NCBI RefSeq assembly: GCF_037646455.1
Contig: NZ_JBBIXN010000004.1
Location: 124,001-188,000, forward strand
From: Draconibacterium mangrovi_A
GTDB lineage: Bacteria > Bacteroidota > Bacteroidia > Bacteroidales > Prolixibacteraceae
Reading direction: 5' to 3'
DNA: 64,000 nucleotides
Of the stretch, positions 34,129-42,269 are shown in pieces. Each line of letters starts with the position of its first letter. Within the stretch, counting starts at the first letter, position 1. The notes under the pieces are model-generated. The model worked only from the letters and a program-made list of their open reading frames with translations. It searched no databases and had not been told where the DNA came from. The position numbers and the translations under genes were made by a program.

Positions 34129-34437
34129 ATGTCTAAACTATACATTATAAAAGGAAGTTTTAATCCGGAAGAAGAATTAGAAGGTGTTGACCAAACTCCA
34201 TTTTCAACTTATCATACAATCACACTTAATCTGAAAACTATTGAAGGTAATATTGAAAAGAAAGGTTCGACAAATTGGAGAATAAGTATTCAGAATGGTG
34301 AAACCCGAAATTATCATTTGCCAACTTTTAGAAAGTGTGTTGATAAATTAAAGGAATTGTTTCACCCGGTTGATGTTCGTTGCATTGAAGTAAAGGATAT
34401 TTCTGGAACAAAAGGTGGAACCTATAGAATTGAATGA
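34129..34437 (+). CDS. Hypothetical protein
   Basis: This 102-residue soluble protein begins MSKLYIIKGSFNPEEE and contains beta-strand-like segments (YHTITLNLKTIE, NWRISIQNGE, VDVRCIEVKD). It has one cysteine pair of no known motif and no signal peptide. Its codon use is more AT-rich than the neighbouring core genes, and it is surrounded by non-coding DNA, so it may have been acquired. I do not recognise the family. Confidence 0.55.
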   Translation: MSKLYIIKGSFNPEEELEGVDQTPFSTYHTITLNLKTIEGNIEKKGSTNWRISIQNGETRNYHLPTFRKCVDKLKELFHPVDVRCIEVKDISGTKGGTYRIE

Positions 34438-34834
34438 TCGCCAGTTAAACTGAAACAGATTAACTCACTTCATAATTTTAAATACACTGTAATTGTAATT
34501 CAACAGAGCACTCACTTTCATTTGTCTGTGATGCACACATATTTTAATATTGGAATTGTAAAATAAAATCTCCCTAGAGAATAGTTTAACTAATTTTTTA
34601 TCCTGATACTCAATCACGCTTAAAAGTGTAGGTGACTTTCTGCCGGATTGTGTCCTTACGTACTGGACAACTGTTAATTTGAATGCGCTGAAAGCCCTTG
34701 AAAATTAGGAAATCAAGAGGTATGTGTATGTTCAGCTCGTTGGGAAAACGATGAGGTTGCATTCTCCTGTTCCCACAGTAAAAAAGCCCCTAATCATTTT
34801 GATTAGCGGCTTTTCTTAAATTATTACCTAACAT
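34438..34834. other. Non-coding stretch with a possible 50-codon frame and a terminator
   Basis: A minus-strand frame of 50 codons (34610-34762, ending DTIRQKVTYTFKRD) has no recognised homology and could be a remnant. At 34780-34815 a stem AAAAGCC...GGCTTTT with inner TAATCA/TGATTA forms the terminator of the cytochrome gene. Confidence 0.5.
34780..34815 (-). terminator. Terminator of the multihaem cytochrome gene
   Basis: On the minus strand AAAAGCC, an inner GCTAATCA/TGATTAG helix and GGCTTTTTT form a hairpin with T-tract, 20 bp after the stop codon at 34835. Confidence 0.75.
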
Positions 34835-36427
34835 TTAATGTCCTCTTCCTTTTCCTCCTTTTGACGTTTTCTTTATCAGATTAACTGAAGTCGAGGTATT
34901 GGCATCATCATCCGTGACTATCAGTACATATGAACCATCCTTGAAATTTCCAGGTATGCTAATAGTGTATGAATTCATGTAAGTAGAACCTGATTGTAAA
35001 ACTAATCTCGAATTTTTATAAAGTGCATAAGTGAAGCTACCGCTATATTCTATCGTAATGTTGGTTTGGAAAGGATTTGGATAAACATTCAGTGCCTGAC
35101 AATTCAAATTGTATGGAGTTGAATACTCTGTTATTCCATCGCAATTCTCATCAATACAGTTATCTGGTACTTCCAATGCTCCCGGATTAATCAACGGATC
35201 ATTATCATTGCAATCAACATCTGTATTATATCCGTCGCCATCTGCATCAGAGGTTTCCTGGTTATCGGCGTAGATTCCATGCGGACCCGGGCCGGAGGGA
35301 TTTGAAGTGTGGCATACCTTACAATCATTTAAAGTACCCGCGTACCCCTGCAGGTTGTAATTCTGAAGATTATCATTTTCCTCTCTGGAAGGTACAATCG
35401 CATGTGGCGATCCATGGCAGGTGGTGCAAAATAGCCCACCATGTCCTTTAGAATTTCTATACAGTTTTCCGGATTCTTCTGCAAATTCTGAGCCATGACA
35501 AGATCCGCATTTTGGTTCATCCAACCAGGGTTCACGACCTTCATGAATAGATGCTGCAACCTGTTCCATACTTCCGTGACAATCTGTACAATACATATTG
35601 TGTTCGTTGCTCATTACGCCTCTCAAACACTCGGTGTTAAAGCCGGGGTGACATTTGTAGCAATCGTTGGTTTTTCCTTTGTGTTTTTCATGCATTGCTT
35701 CGGAAAGGGACATGACTCCAGGTTTTCCCGGGGCTCCCAATCCATTCGATGCATGACATGAAGCGCACAGTACTGGTTTAGGCCAGTTTTTTGAATCGGA
35801 ATGTCGGTTCCTTATGTCTCGTGTGCTTGCATGACATCCTGAACTCAAACAGTTAATTTCGTTCGAAACCGGAATTACATTTTGTGTTGTGGTTACATTG
35901 TCTCCATTTAGTAATACTTCAATCAGTGCGAGTTGGTAAGGTGCCTCATTTTCCAGATCGTTATCAGTGAAAGGAGTGATTGGCACTCCTTCGACGTGGT
36001 AAAAATTCTCGCCTTCCAGAACCTCCATTTTTCCCGAAAGGCCATTTCCGGCAAGTCCGATATCGTCAGGGAGTTCAACACCAAACAATTGGTCCTCGTA
36101 ATCCCAGAAATTTGTTTTACCGGCGGAGTAACTATTTCCCGGAATGCTGTAATTAACTTCCAGACCGGAAGTAATGATCTCGGGTAAAACACCCTGGCTT
36201 GCATCACCTCGTTTTATTACCTGCGCATTAAAATTGTTGTAAGGCGGTAAAATAACAATGTCTGAAAAGTCGGCATTGGCACAATGCATTCCTAAATCGT
36301 TCCATGCCAAAACAATGTAGTCGCTGCTTATTGCAGAGGCTGAAGGAGGAGGATTGAACGCGGTTGTCAGGTAGGCGATCAAAGCAACTACCGCAACCGA
36401 ACTTGTAATAATGATTCTCTTTTTCAT
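34835..36427 (-). CDS. Secreted seven-haem c-type cytochrome with MopE-like motif and T9SS sorting domain
   Basis: The 530-residue protein has a signal peptide (about 1-33). The N-terminal motif AWNDLGMHCANADFS is known from multihaem cytochromes. There are seven haem sites: CLSSGCH (193-199, a CX4CH form) and CxxCH at 221, 256, 280, 307, 334 and 369. Residues 393-432 hold a DxDGDGY and DCNDND metal-binding motif like that of MopE. The end (about 445-520) is a type IX secretion sorting domain (LNVYPNPFQTNITIEYSG), followed by a glycine/lysine tail. It would carry electrons at or beyond the outer membrane. No partner reductase genes are adjacent. Confidence 0.88.
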   Translation of the reverse strand: MKKRIIITSSVAVVALIAYLTTAFNPPPSASAISSDYIVLAWNDLGMHCANADFSDIVILPPYNNFNAQVIKRGDASQGVLPEIITSGLEVNYSIPGNSYSAGKTNFWDYEDQLFGVELPDDIGLAGNGLSGKMEVLEGENFYHVEGVPITPFTDNDLENEAPYQLALIEVLLNGDNVTTTQNVIPVSNEINCLSSGCHASTRDIRNRHSDSKNWPKPVLCASCHASNGLGAPGKPGVMSLSEAMHEKHKGKTNDCYKCHPGFNTECLRGVMSNEHNMYCTDCHGSMEQVAASIHEGREPWLDEPKCGSCHGSEFAEESGKLYRNSKGHGGLFCTTCHGSPHAIVPSREENDNLQNYNLQGYAGTLNDCKVCHTSNPSGPGPHGIYADNQETSDADGDGYNTDVDCNDNDPLINPGALEVPDNCIDENCDGITEYSTPYNLNCQALNVYPNPFQTNITIEYSGSFTYALYKNSRLVLQSGSTYMNSYTISIPGNFKDGSYVLIVTDDDANTSTSVNLIKKTSKGGKGRGH

Positions 36428-36856
36428 AAAACTTGATTTAATGGTTGTACATATTTAACTATGTAAATTCATTTAAATATTGTGAATAAAAACAGGTGTT
36501 GAAATTATTGGGATATGATAATTAACAGCTTCGATCAATATGAGTGGTGAATGATGTAGTGATAGCAAGAGTAAAAATGGGGCTTTAAATATTACACTTA
36601 CTTTGAAAGTGTAATATTTAAAGGCCTTTTTTCAAAAATTGAATTTTGAATTACGAACGTTTAAGTGATTATTTGAAACATGTCTAAATTACTGATTTGT
36701 TAATCAGTAGTTTACATAAGTTTTATCCATGGATTAAATCCTGCCGAAAATTTTCATTATGGATTTTCAATCTAAAAGTTAAAATGCAGTAACCAGAAGA
36801 ACTATCGTTTTGGCCAAATTTTCCAGGTGATTAAAATTTTGAACCAATTTATAATA
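36428..36856. other. Non-coding stretch between the cytochrome and V-ATPase genes
   Basis: No gene is seen. The stretch holds the unplaced cytochrome promoter and a long inverted repeat at 36579-36632 that could end the V-ATPase transcript. Confidence 0.6.
36579..36632. terminator. Long inverted repeat, probable terminator
   Basis: GGGCTTTAAATATTACACTT pairs with AAGTGTAATATTTAAAGGCC (one internal mismatch), and TTTTTT follows on the plus strand. On the minus strand a T5 run follows five bases after the stem, 225 bp after the V-ATPase K stop codon. Confidence 0.45.
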
Positions 36857-37312
36857 CTACAAACTCATACTGATTAAAAAGGTGGCTGCAAAAGCAATAA
36901 TGGCATACAACTCAGGGAAAACGGCCAGTACCATGGTTTTGCCAAAGATATCGTGTCCCGACCCGATGCCGGCGATCCCATTCGACGTTACTTCGCCTTG
37001 ATTTAAAGCTGAGAAGAATCCAACAAATCCCAAAGTTAAACCGGCCGCCAAAATGGCTACTCCCTGGAGCATGCTCATTTCGGGAGTGATGATTCCCTGG
37101 CTGTTAATGATAAAGAATCCTGCAAAACCATATAATCCCTGGGTTCCCGGCAAGGCACTCAATAAGAGATAGCTTCCAAATTTATCGGGTTTCTTTTTTA
37201 ATGCACCAACTGTGGCATTCCCACCTTTTGAGACACCAACAGCACTGCCAATTCCTGAAAATATGAGCATAATGGCTAATCCGATATATGCTAAAATAAC
37301 TGCAGTTGTCAT
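36857..37312 (-). CDS. ntpK: V-type ATP synthase subunit K (rotor ring), Na+-type
   Basis: The 151-residue proteolipid is a fused double hairpin with four membrane helices. The membrane glutamate is present only in the second hairpin (E134 in FPELYAIIAF). The first hairpin has LPGTQGLYGF (T57, Q58) and the third helix SALNQGEV (Q105). These are the residues that bind Na+ in Enterococcus hirae NtpK. The ring passes ions through the membrane as subunit A hydrolyses or makes ATP. It is the last gene of the operon. Confidence 0.93.
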   Translation of the reverse strand: MTTAVILAYIGLAIMLIFSGIGSAVGVSKGGNATVGALKKKPDKFGSYLLLSALPGTQGLYGFAGFFIINSQGIITPEMSMLQGVAILAAGLTLGFVGFFSALNQGEVTSNGIAGIGSGHDIFGKTMVLAVFPELYAIIAFAATFLISMSL

Positions 37313-37337
37313 GATCGTAATTATTTAAAGTTTATTC

Positions 37338-39176
37338 TTAAGTTTTTATTGTTTTCATTCCTCCATTCTGATTCAATACTTGTTCATGCTTTCCAAACGG
37401 TTTGTATTCTTTGCCACCACCTTTAAACCCAGCACTTTTATAAAATTCGACAAAAGTTAAACGCATGGGGTGTACAAACGAGCCAAGCGACGAAATGAGA
37501 ATGTTTAATGTATGTCCGAGCAATAAAAAGATGATAAAAAATACAGGACCAAATATTTTGGATGATCCAAGAATTTGCAGGCCGATATCGTTGATTACAA
37601 AACCCAAAATAGCACTCGACAAGCCAAGTGCGAATAGTCGGATGTATGAAAGCAGATCGCCGAAAATACCTGTTACGGTGGAGTAAACATCCCAGACACC
37701 TTTGCCAATACGGGCAAATATATTCACTCCGGGATCGCTGAAAAAGAAGACAAAAAATCCTCCAACGGCTAGTATACAGTAAAGGATCGTGCTATTTTCC
37801 GGTATAATTTCGGTTGGCGACAAGAGGAAATATGTGACGCTGCCGATTATTATAATCAGCCATCCGTAGGTGGCCAGCGCATAAGTGAACCCGTATTGTT
37901 TGCTTTGGTTGGCTGCTTTAATAAATAGTCCGAAAATAATTTGAACGCCGCCTAACATCAGCGACAGGTTGAACATTTTATCGGGATTCAGGAAAAGATG
38001 CCGGACCTGATCGGATAGGGCAAATTTCGACTCAATAAGATTTATACCAAAAAATGTACCGGATATAGCTCCAAACAGGATGGTTGCCGCACCCAGAAAC
38101 TGGATGAGACTTAAATACGGTTTAAATTCAGCTTTGGCTTTTAGCTTATACAATCCACCGCCAATTATGAAAAGCAATCCATAGCCTGCATCGCCGAGAC
38201 AAAATCCAAAGAACAGCATGAAAAACGGAGCAAAAAATACGGTTAAGTCGAGTTCAGAATAATCAGGAAGCGAGAACATGGAACCGATCGGTTCGAAGAG
38301 TTTACTAAAACGATTGTTTGTGAGCAAAACCGGAATTTTATCGTCGGGTTTGGCTTTACGCGAAAAGTAAATGGATCCTGTATCCTTTAAAAGTTTATTA
38401 AGTGCCGCTGTTTTAGGTTGCGGGACCCAGCCTTCAAGGACCATCAATTTGTTTTCGGCTTCCTTATAGGTGTTATGTAAAACATGATTGAATTGAAGCG
38501 ATCGTATCAGTTTTATTTTTTCTTTTTCCAGCGTCTTAATGGAGTTGTTGGCGTAACTGTCGAAAATTTGGTTGATCGCTTTTATTTGTTTTTTAGTTTC
38601 ATCGATCTGAATTTCAATTTCAGAATAGGGAAGTGGCGGAAGTTCAACGGATTCAGCATCAATATCAATTTGCTGATCGTTCTGTTTAATATGAACAAAA
38701 AGCACCTGTTTACCGGATTCTGAGATAATTGCCACCGGTAATTCAGCTTGTTCCAGGTCAGTGTATTTCTTTTTTGTTGTACTGAAAAAGAACAGATTAA
38801 TTCCCTCATGTTTAAGCTGCCTGATAAGTTCCGGAGAAAAATCACCCCACGGTTTTGCGTTTTGACTTGCTTTATTTAACAATTCCAGTTGCGATTCCAG
38901 TTCTTCTAACTCTTTTTGTTTGCCGTTAATGTCATCAATAATTTCGCTAGCCGAAATATGAATTCTTTTTTGGGGCAACTCACTTTTTCTTTTTTGTAAA
39001 AAGTGTACAGCATTTTCGTACGCATTCAACTCAGCATACTTTTGCTTTGTTTCGTCATTAATCTCAACATCTCGTTCTGCAATATGCACAATACCCAATC
39101 TGCACAGTTCAATAAGAAAATCCTCATATTCCCTGTGATAAACCAGAAACGTATATTTTACCATCGGAACGATCAT
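37338..39176 (-). CDS. ntpI: V-type ATP synthase subunit I
   Basis: This 612-residue stator protein forms the ion half-channels against the K ring. The N-terminal half (about 1-320) is soluble and coiled, and the C-terminal half has about seven membrane helices with DAGYGLLFIIGG and the segment YIRLFALGLSSAILGFV, which carries the essential arginine. It overlaps the D gene by 4 bp. Confidence 0.94.
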   Translation of the reverse strand: MIVPMVKYTFLVYHREYEDFLIELCRLGIVHIAERDVEINDETKQKYAELNAYENAVHFLQKRKSELPQKRIHISASEIIDDINGKQKELEELESQLELLNKASQNAKPWGDFSPELIRQLKHEGINLFFFSTTKKKYTDLEQAELPVAIISESGKQVLFVHIKQNDQQIDIDAESVELPPLPYSEIEIQIDETKKQIKAINQIFDSYANNSIKTLEKEKIKLIRSLQFNHVLHNTYKEAENKLMVLEGWVPQPKTAALNKLLKDTGSIYFSRKAKPDDKIPVLLTNNRFSKLFEPIGSMFSLPDYSELDLTVFFAPFFMLFFGFCLGDAGYGLLFIIGGGLYKLKAKAEFKPYLSLIQFLGAATILFGAISGTFFGINLIESKFALSDQVRHLFLNPDKMFNLSLMLGGVQIIFGLFIKAANQSKQYGFTYALATYGWLIIIIGSVTYFLLSPTEIIPENSTILYCILAVGGFFVFFFSDPGVNIFARIGKGVWDVYSTVTGIFGDLLSYIRLFALGLSSAILGFVINDIGLQILGSSKIFGPVFFIIFLLLGHTLNILISSLGSFVHPMRLTFVEFYKSAGFKGGGKEYKPFGKHEQVLNQNGGMKTIKT

Positions 39177-39778
39177 GCTATTTTAACTTTTTGTCGCTGC
39201 TGTCGTTTTTTTACGATCTTTTGTGCCGATTTCGAAAGGTTTTCTTCATCCTCCAGAAATCGTTTAATTTTTCTAATGGCACCTTCGTAACCCGGTATCT
39301 GCACTTTCTCGTACAGGTTTACTTTCTGAGTTGTTTTTTTTCGAGCCCGATCGAGCAAGTCAGTTTTACGTGCGTAAAACTCGCGTTCTAAAGCTATCCT
39401 TCCCAGTTTTTTTACGAGTGAAATTCCCGCGGGAAACCAATCCGGGTTTGAGAACAGACTGTATTTTTCTTCATCAAAAATTATTTCATCCATAAGCGGA
39501 ATTGAAACACCTGCTATTTTTTTCGTTGAAATCTTAACGTTGTTGATCGTGATCAATTCCGGCAAAAATTCATTCCAAAGTTGGACTGAATGTTCCTCGC
39601 TGATCAACAACTCTTTTAGTTTTTGCTCCAGATCGGTAGTTTTCTTTTTCGCCTTTTTCACCTCCAGACGCAAAGCGGCCTCCTTGTTTTTTAGGGTTGG
39701 TAATGCCTTCAACCTGATCTTCAATTGCTTGTTCAGGTTGTGGAGGGCAGTTTTATTGTATTGAAATTTTAAGGCCAC
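39173..39778 (-). CDS. ntpD: V-type ATP synthase subunit D
   Basis: This 201-residue central shaft subunit is predicted to be almost entirely helical, with two long coiled coils (about 1-70 and 130-195). The N-terminal LKFQYNKTALHNLNKQL is family-typical. It couples rotation of the K ring to the A/B head. A 16-bp gap separates it from the universal stress protein gene upstream, so they are co-transcribed. Confidence 0.93.
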   Translation of the reverse strand: MALKFQYNKTALHNLNKQLKIRLKALPTLKNKEAALRLEVKKAKKKTTDLEQKLKELLISEEHSVQLWNEFLPELITINNVKISTKKIAGVSIPLMDEIIFDEEKYSLFSNPDWFPAGISLVKKLGRIALEREFYARKTDLLDRARKKTTQKVNLYEKVQIPGYEGAIRKIKRFLEDEENLSKSAQKIVKKRQQRQKVKIA

Positions 39779-39794
39779 CTTATTCTTCTATGGT

Positions 39795-40913
39795 TTATAC
39801 AGGGAATATCAAAATCGGTACATTTACATTTGCGACCAACTTTGAAACCAGGTCGAAGTGAAACAGCTTATAGAATCCCGAGTACTTCACTTTGGAAAGC
39901 GAAATGATATCGATATCTCTTTTTGCAACAAAATCTTCGAATCCTTTTACGAGGTTGTCACTTTCGAACAATTCACATTTGATGTGGTGATTGCTGTATT
40001 CGCGGTCGAGCATGGCATTAAGTTCATCAACTTTCTCCTGGTGTTGCGGATCTTCTTTCAGGTCGATATGTACGCAATGAATCTTTTTATTGAATGGTTC
40101 CAGGATCTTCAATAATTTGTTCAGTGATGTATTGTCCGAATCATAAAAATCAGTGGCATACATTACATTAATCAGATCTTTTCCTTTAAAAACTGCCGAC
40201 AAAGGAACTGCCAGGACAGGTTGTTGAGTTTCCTCGATAACTTTAACAAGTGTTTTTCCAACGAATTCTCCATCAGCCTGTTTCGAAACTTTGGAGCCCA
40301 TTAAAATGACATCCGGTTGATAGCGCTTACTGGCAGCAGTAATTACATTTACGGGTGTGCCTTTCAGCATGCGGTAGTGTAATTTTACCGCGTTAAACAA
40401 TTCGGCAGGGATTTGCTTTTTAAGCTCCTTACTAAAGTTTACCAGGTTTTCTTGGGCCTTTTCGTGGGCCTCTTTTAATTCCAGGCGAACATATCTTTGC
40501 CATGACGTGGTATGCCTGTTTTGTTCATTAAAATTCGGATCGGGGTATATGTACAGAATCTTGATCTCGGCATTCTGTTTTTTTGCCAGACCAATGGCAT
40601 ACTTGCACAGATCAATACAGTCTTCACTTAGTTTTACAGGTACCAGAATCTTTCTCAGGTTCGTAAAACTTACATCGTCTTTAATTTTGTCAAGATCGTA
40701 TTCCTTATGAAGCTGCAAAAGCCGGGCAATGGCTTTTTCCGACTGCCTTGCTTTTACATTTAGCAGCACTTCATTAGGATTGTATCGATCACCGGGAGTC
40801 ATATCTTCGTTGGTGAAGAATACTTCAATCCCGTGTTCCTCCAGCCTGTCTTTTACAAAAGAACCCAACTGGGGAGTCGAAACTCTTAAGATTGTAACTA
40901 ATTGATTTTCCAT
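39795..40913 (-). CDS. Universal stress protein with DUF2007-like N-terminus, inside the V-ATPase operon
   Basis: This 372-residue protein has three parts: an N-terminal DUF2007-like domain (about 1-70, LRVSTPQLGSFVKDRLEEHG), and two UspA domains (about 87-232 and 238-372). The first domain has MGSKVSKQADGEFVGKTL, the nucleotide-binding loop of UspA (G-x2-G-x9-G-type). It lies between subunits B and D with gaps of 11 and 16 bp. Such a position suggests co-expression with the ATPase and possibly regulation by ATP level (inference). Confidence 0.85.
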   Translation of the reverse strand: MENQLVTILRVSTPQLGSFVKDRLEEHGIEVFFTNEDMTPGDRYNPNEVLLNVKARQSEKAIARLLQLHKEYDLDKIKDDVSFTNLRKILVPVKLSEDCIDLCKYAIGLAKKQNAEIKILYIYPDPNFNEQNRHTTSWQRYVRLELKEAHEKAQENLVNFSKELKKQIPAELFNAVKLHYRMLKGTPVNVITAASKRYQPDVILMGSKVSKQADGEFVGKTLVKVIEETQQPVLAVPLSAVFKGKDLINVMYATDFYDSDNTSLNKLLKILEPFNKKIHCVHIDLKEDPQHQEKVDELNAMLDREYSNHHIKCELFESDNLVKGFEDFVAKRDIDIISLSKVKYSGFYKLFHFDLVSKLVANVNVPILIFPV

Positions 40914-40924
40914 AACAACTCCAT

Positions 40925-42259
40925 TTAATGTTCTGTTTTATTTAATGTTCCATACTTCTCAATCAGACTGGCTTTTATGCCCGTTTCGGCATTCGAGAAA
41001 TACTTATTGAATAGTTTCCAGGCAGTGTCGATCATTGTATCTATTTCAATGTTCACATCAATGGCCAGTAACTCATTGGCATAATCTTTTGCAAAGCTTA
41101 TGGTTCGTTTATCGTAATCAGTTAGGTCGAAGCCATTTTCGATTTTGGTTTTGGCGTTGGCAGCATCGGCATACAATCTGATGGCTGCGTTCATCACCTG
41201 AGGATGGTCTTCGCGTGTTTTTTTGCCAATAACCAGTTGTTTTAATCGCGATAAGCTCCTGAACGGATCAACAATAACTTTTCCTATATCTGTTTCTTTT
41301 CGAAGGAATAACTGCCCCTCGGTTATGTACCCCGTATTATCGGGGATGGCATGAGTAATGTCGCCGCCGGAGAGTGTAGTAACGGCAATAATGGTTATCG
41401 AGCCTCCGTTGGGGAATTGCACTGCTTTTTCATACAGTTTGGCCAGGTCGCTGTATAACGAACCGGGCATGCTGTCCTTCGATGGGATCTGATCCATCCG
41501 GTTCGAAACGATACTTAATGCATCGGCATACAAGGTCATATCTGTTAGCAGGACCAGTACATTTTGATTTTTCTCAACAGCAAAATACTCAGCGGCGGTT
41601 AGGGCCATGTCGGGAACCAGCAAGCGTTCAACCGGCGGATTTTCGGTGGTATTTACAAAGCTGATGATCCGGTCGATGGCTCCGGCATTTTCGAAAAGGT
41701 TTTTAAAGAACAGATAATCGTCGTTGGTAATTCCCATACCTCCGAGAATGATTTTATCGGCTTTCGCACGTAAAGCGACCATCGCCATTACCTGGTTATA
41801 AGGTTGATCGGGATCGGCAAAAAAGGGAATTTTCTGCCCGGTTACCAGCGTATTGTTCAAATCGATCCCGGCAATTCCCGTGGTGATCAACTCCGATGGC
41901 TGCTTTCGGCGAACCGGGTTTACTGATGGCCCGCCTATTTCTATCAATTTTCCGTCAATCTCCGGACCTCGGTCGATCGGGTGTCCGTACGCATTAAAGA
42001 ACCGGCCGGCAAGATCGTCGCCAACAGCTAGTTGAGGGGCATGACCCAAAAATACCACTTCGGAGTTGGTTGGAATACCCTCGGTCCCGGCAAAAACTTG
42101 CAGGGTAACAAGATCACCTTCAATCTTTACAACCTGTGCCAAACGGTCGTTTACGATGGCCATTTCCTCGTTGCCAACGCCCTTAGCCATTAAGGCACAA
42201 GTTGCCTTGGTAATCCGGTCAACTTTGGTGTGGATCTTTTGAAACGCCGTTGTTTTCAT
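40925..42259 (-). CDS. ntpB: V-type ATP synthase subunit B
   Basis: This 444-residue non-catalytic nucleotide-binding subunit of the A3B3 head has the conserved PGSLYSDLAKLYEKA and the region NNTLVTGQKIPFFA, and as expected lacks a functional Walker A. I chose the ATG at 42259 (MKTTAFQKIHTKVDR), 10 bp after the A subunit stop. The longer frame would overlap A by 23 bp and is not family-like. Confidence 0.95.
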   Translation of the reverse strand: MKTTAFQKIHTKVDRITKATCALMAKGVGNEEMAIVNDRLAQVVKIEGDLVTLQVFAGTEGIPTNSEVVFLGHAPQLAVGDDLAGRFFNAYGHPIDRGPEIDGKLIEIGGPSVNPVRRKQPSELITTGIAGIDLNNTLVTGQKIPFFADPDQPYNQVMAMVALRAKADKIILGGMGITNDDYLFFKNLFENAGAIDRIISFVNTTENPPVERLLVPDMALTAAEYFAVEKNQNVLVLLTDMTLYADALSIVSNRMDQIPSKDSMPGSLYSDLAKLYEKAVQFPNGGSITIIAVTTLSGGDITHAIPDNTGYITEGQLFLRKETDIGKVIVDPFRSLSRLKQLVIGKKTREDHPQVMNAAIRLYADAANAKTKIENGFDLTDYDKRTISFAKDYANELLAIDVNIEIDTMIDTAWKLFNKYFSNAETGIKASLIEKYGTLNKTEH

Positions 42260-42269
42260 CTTCTCGCTT

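Noticed and set aside
34610..34762. 50-codon minus-strand frame ending DTIRQKVTYTFKRD
   Set aside because: No support beyond an open frame; noted as a possible gene remnant only.
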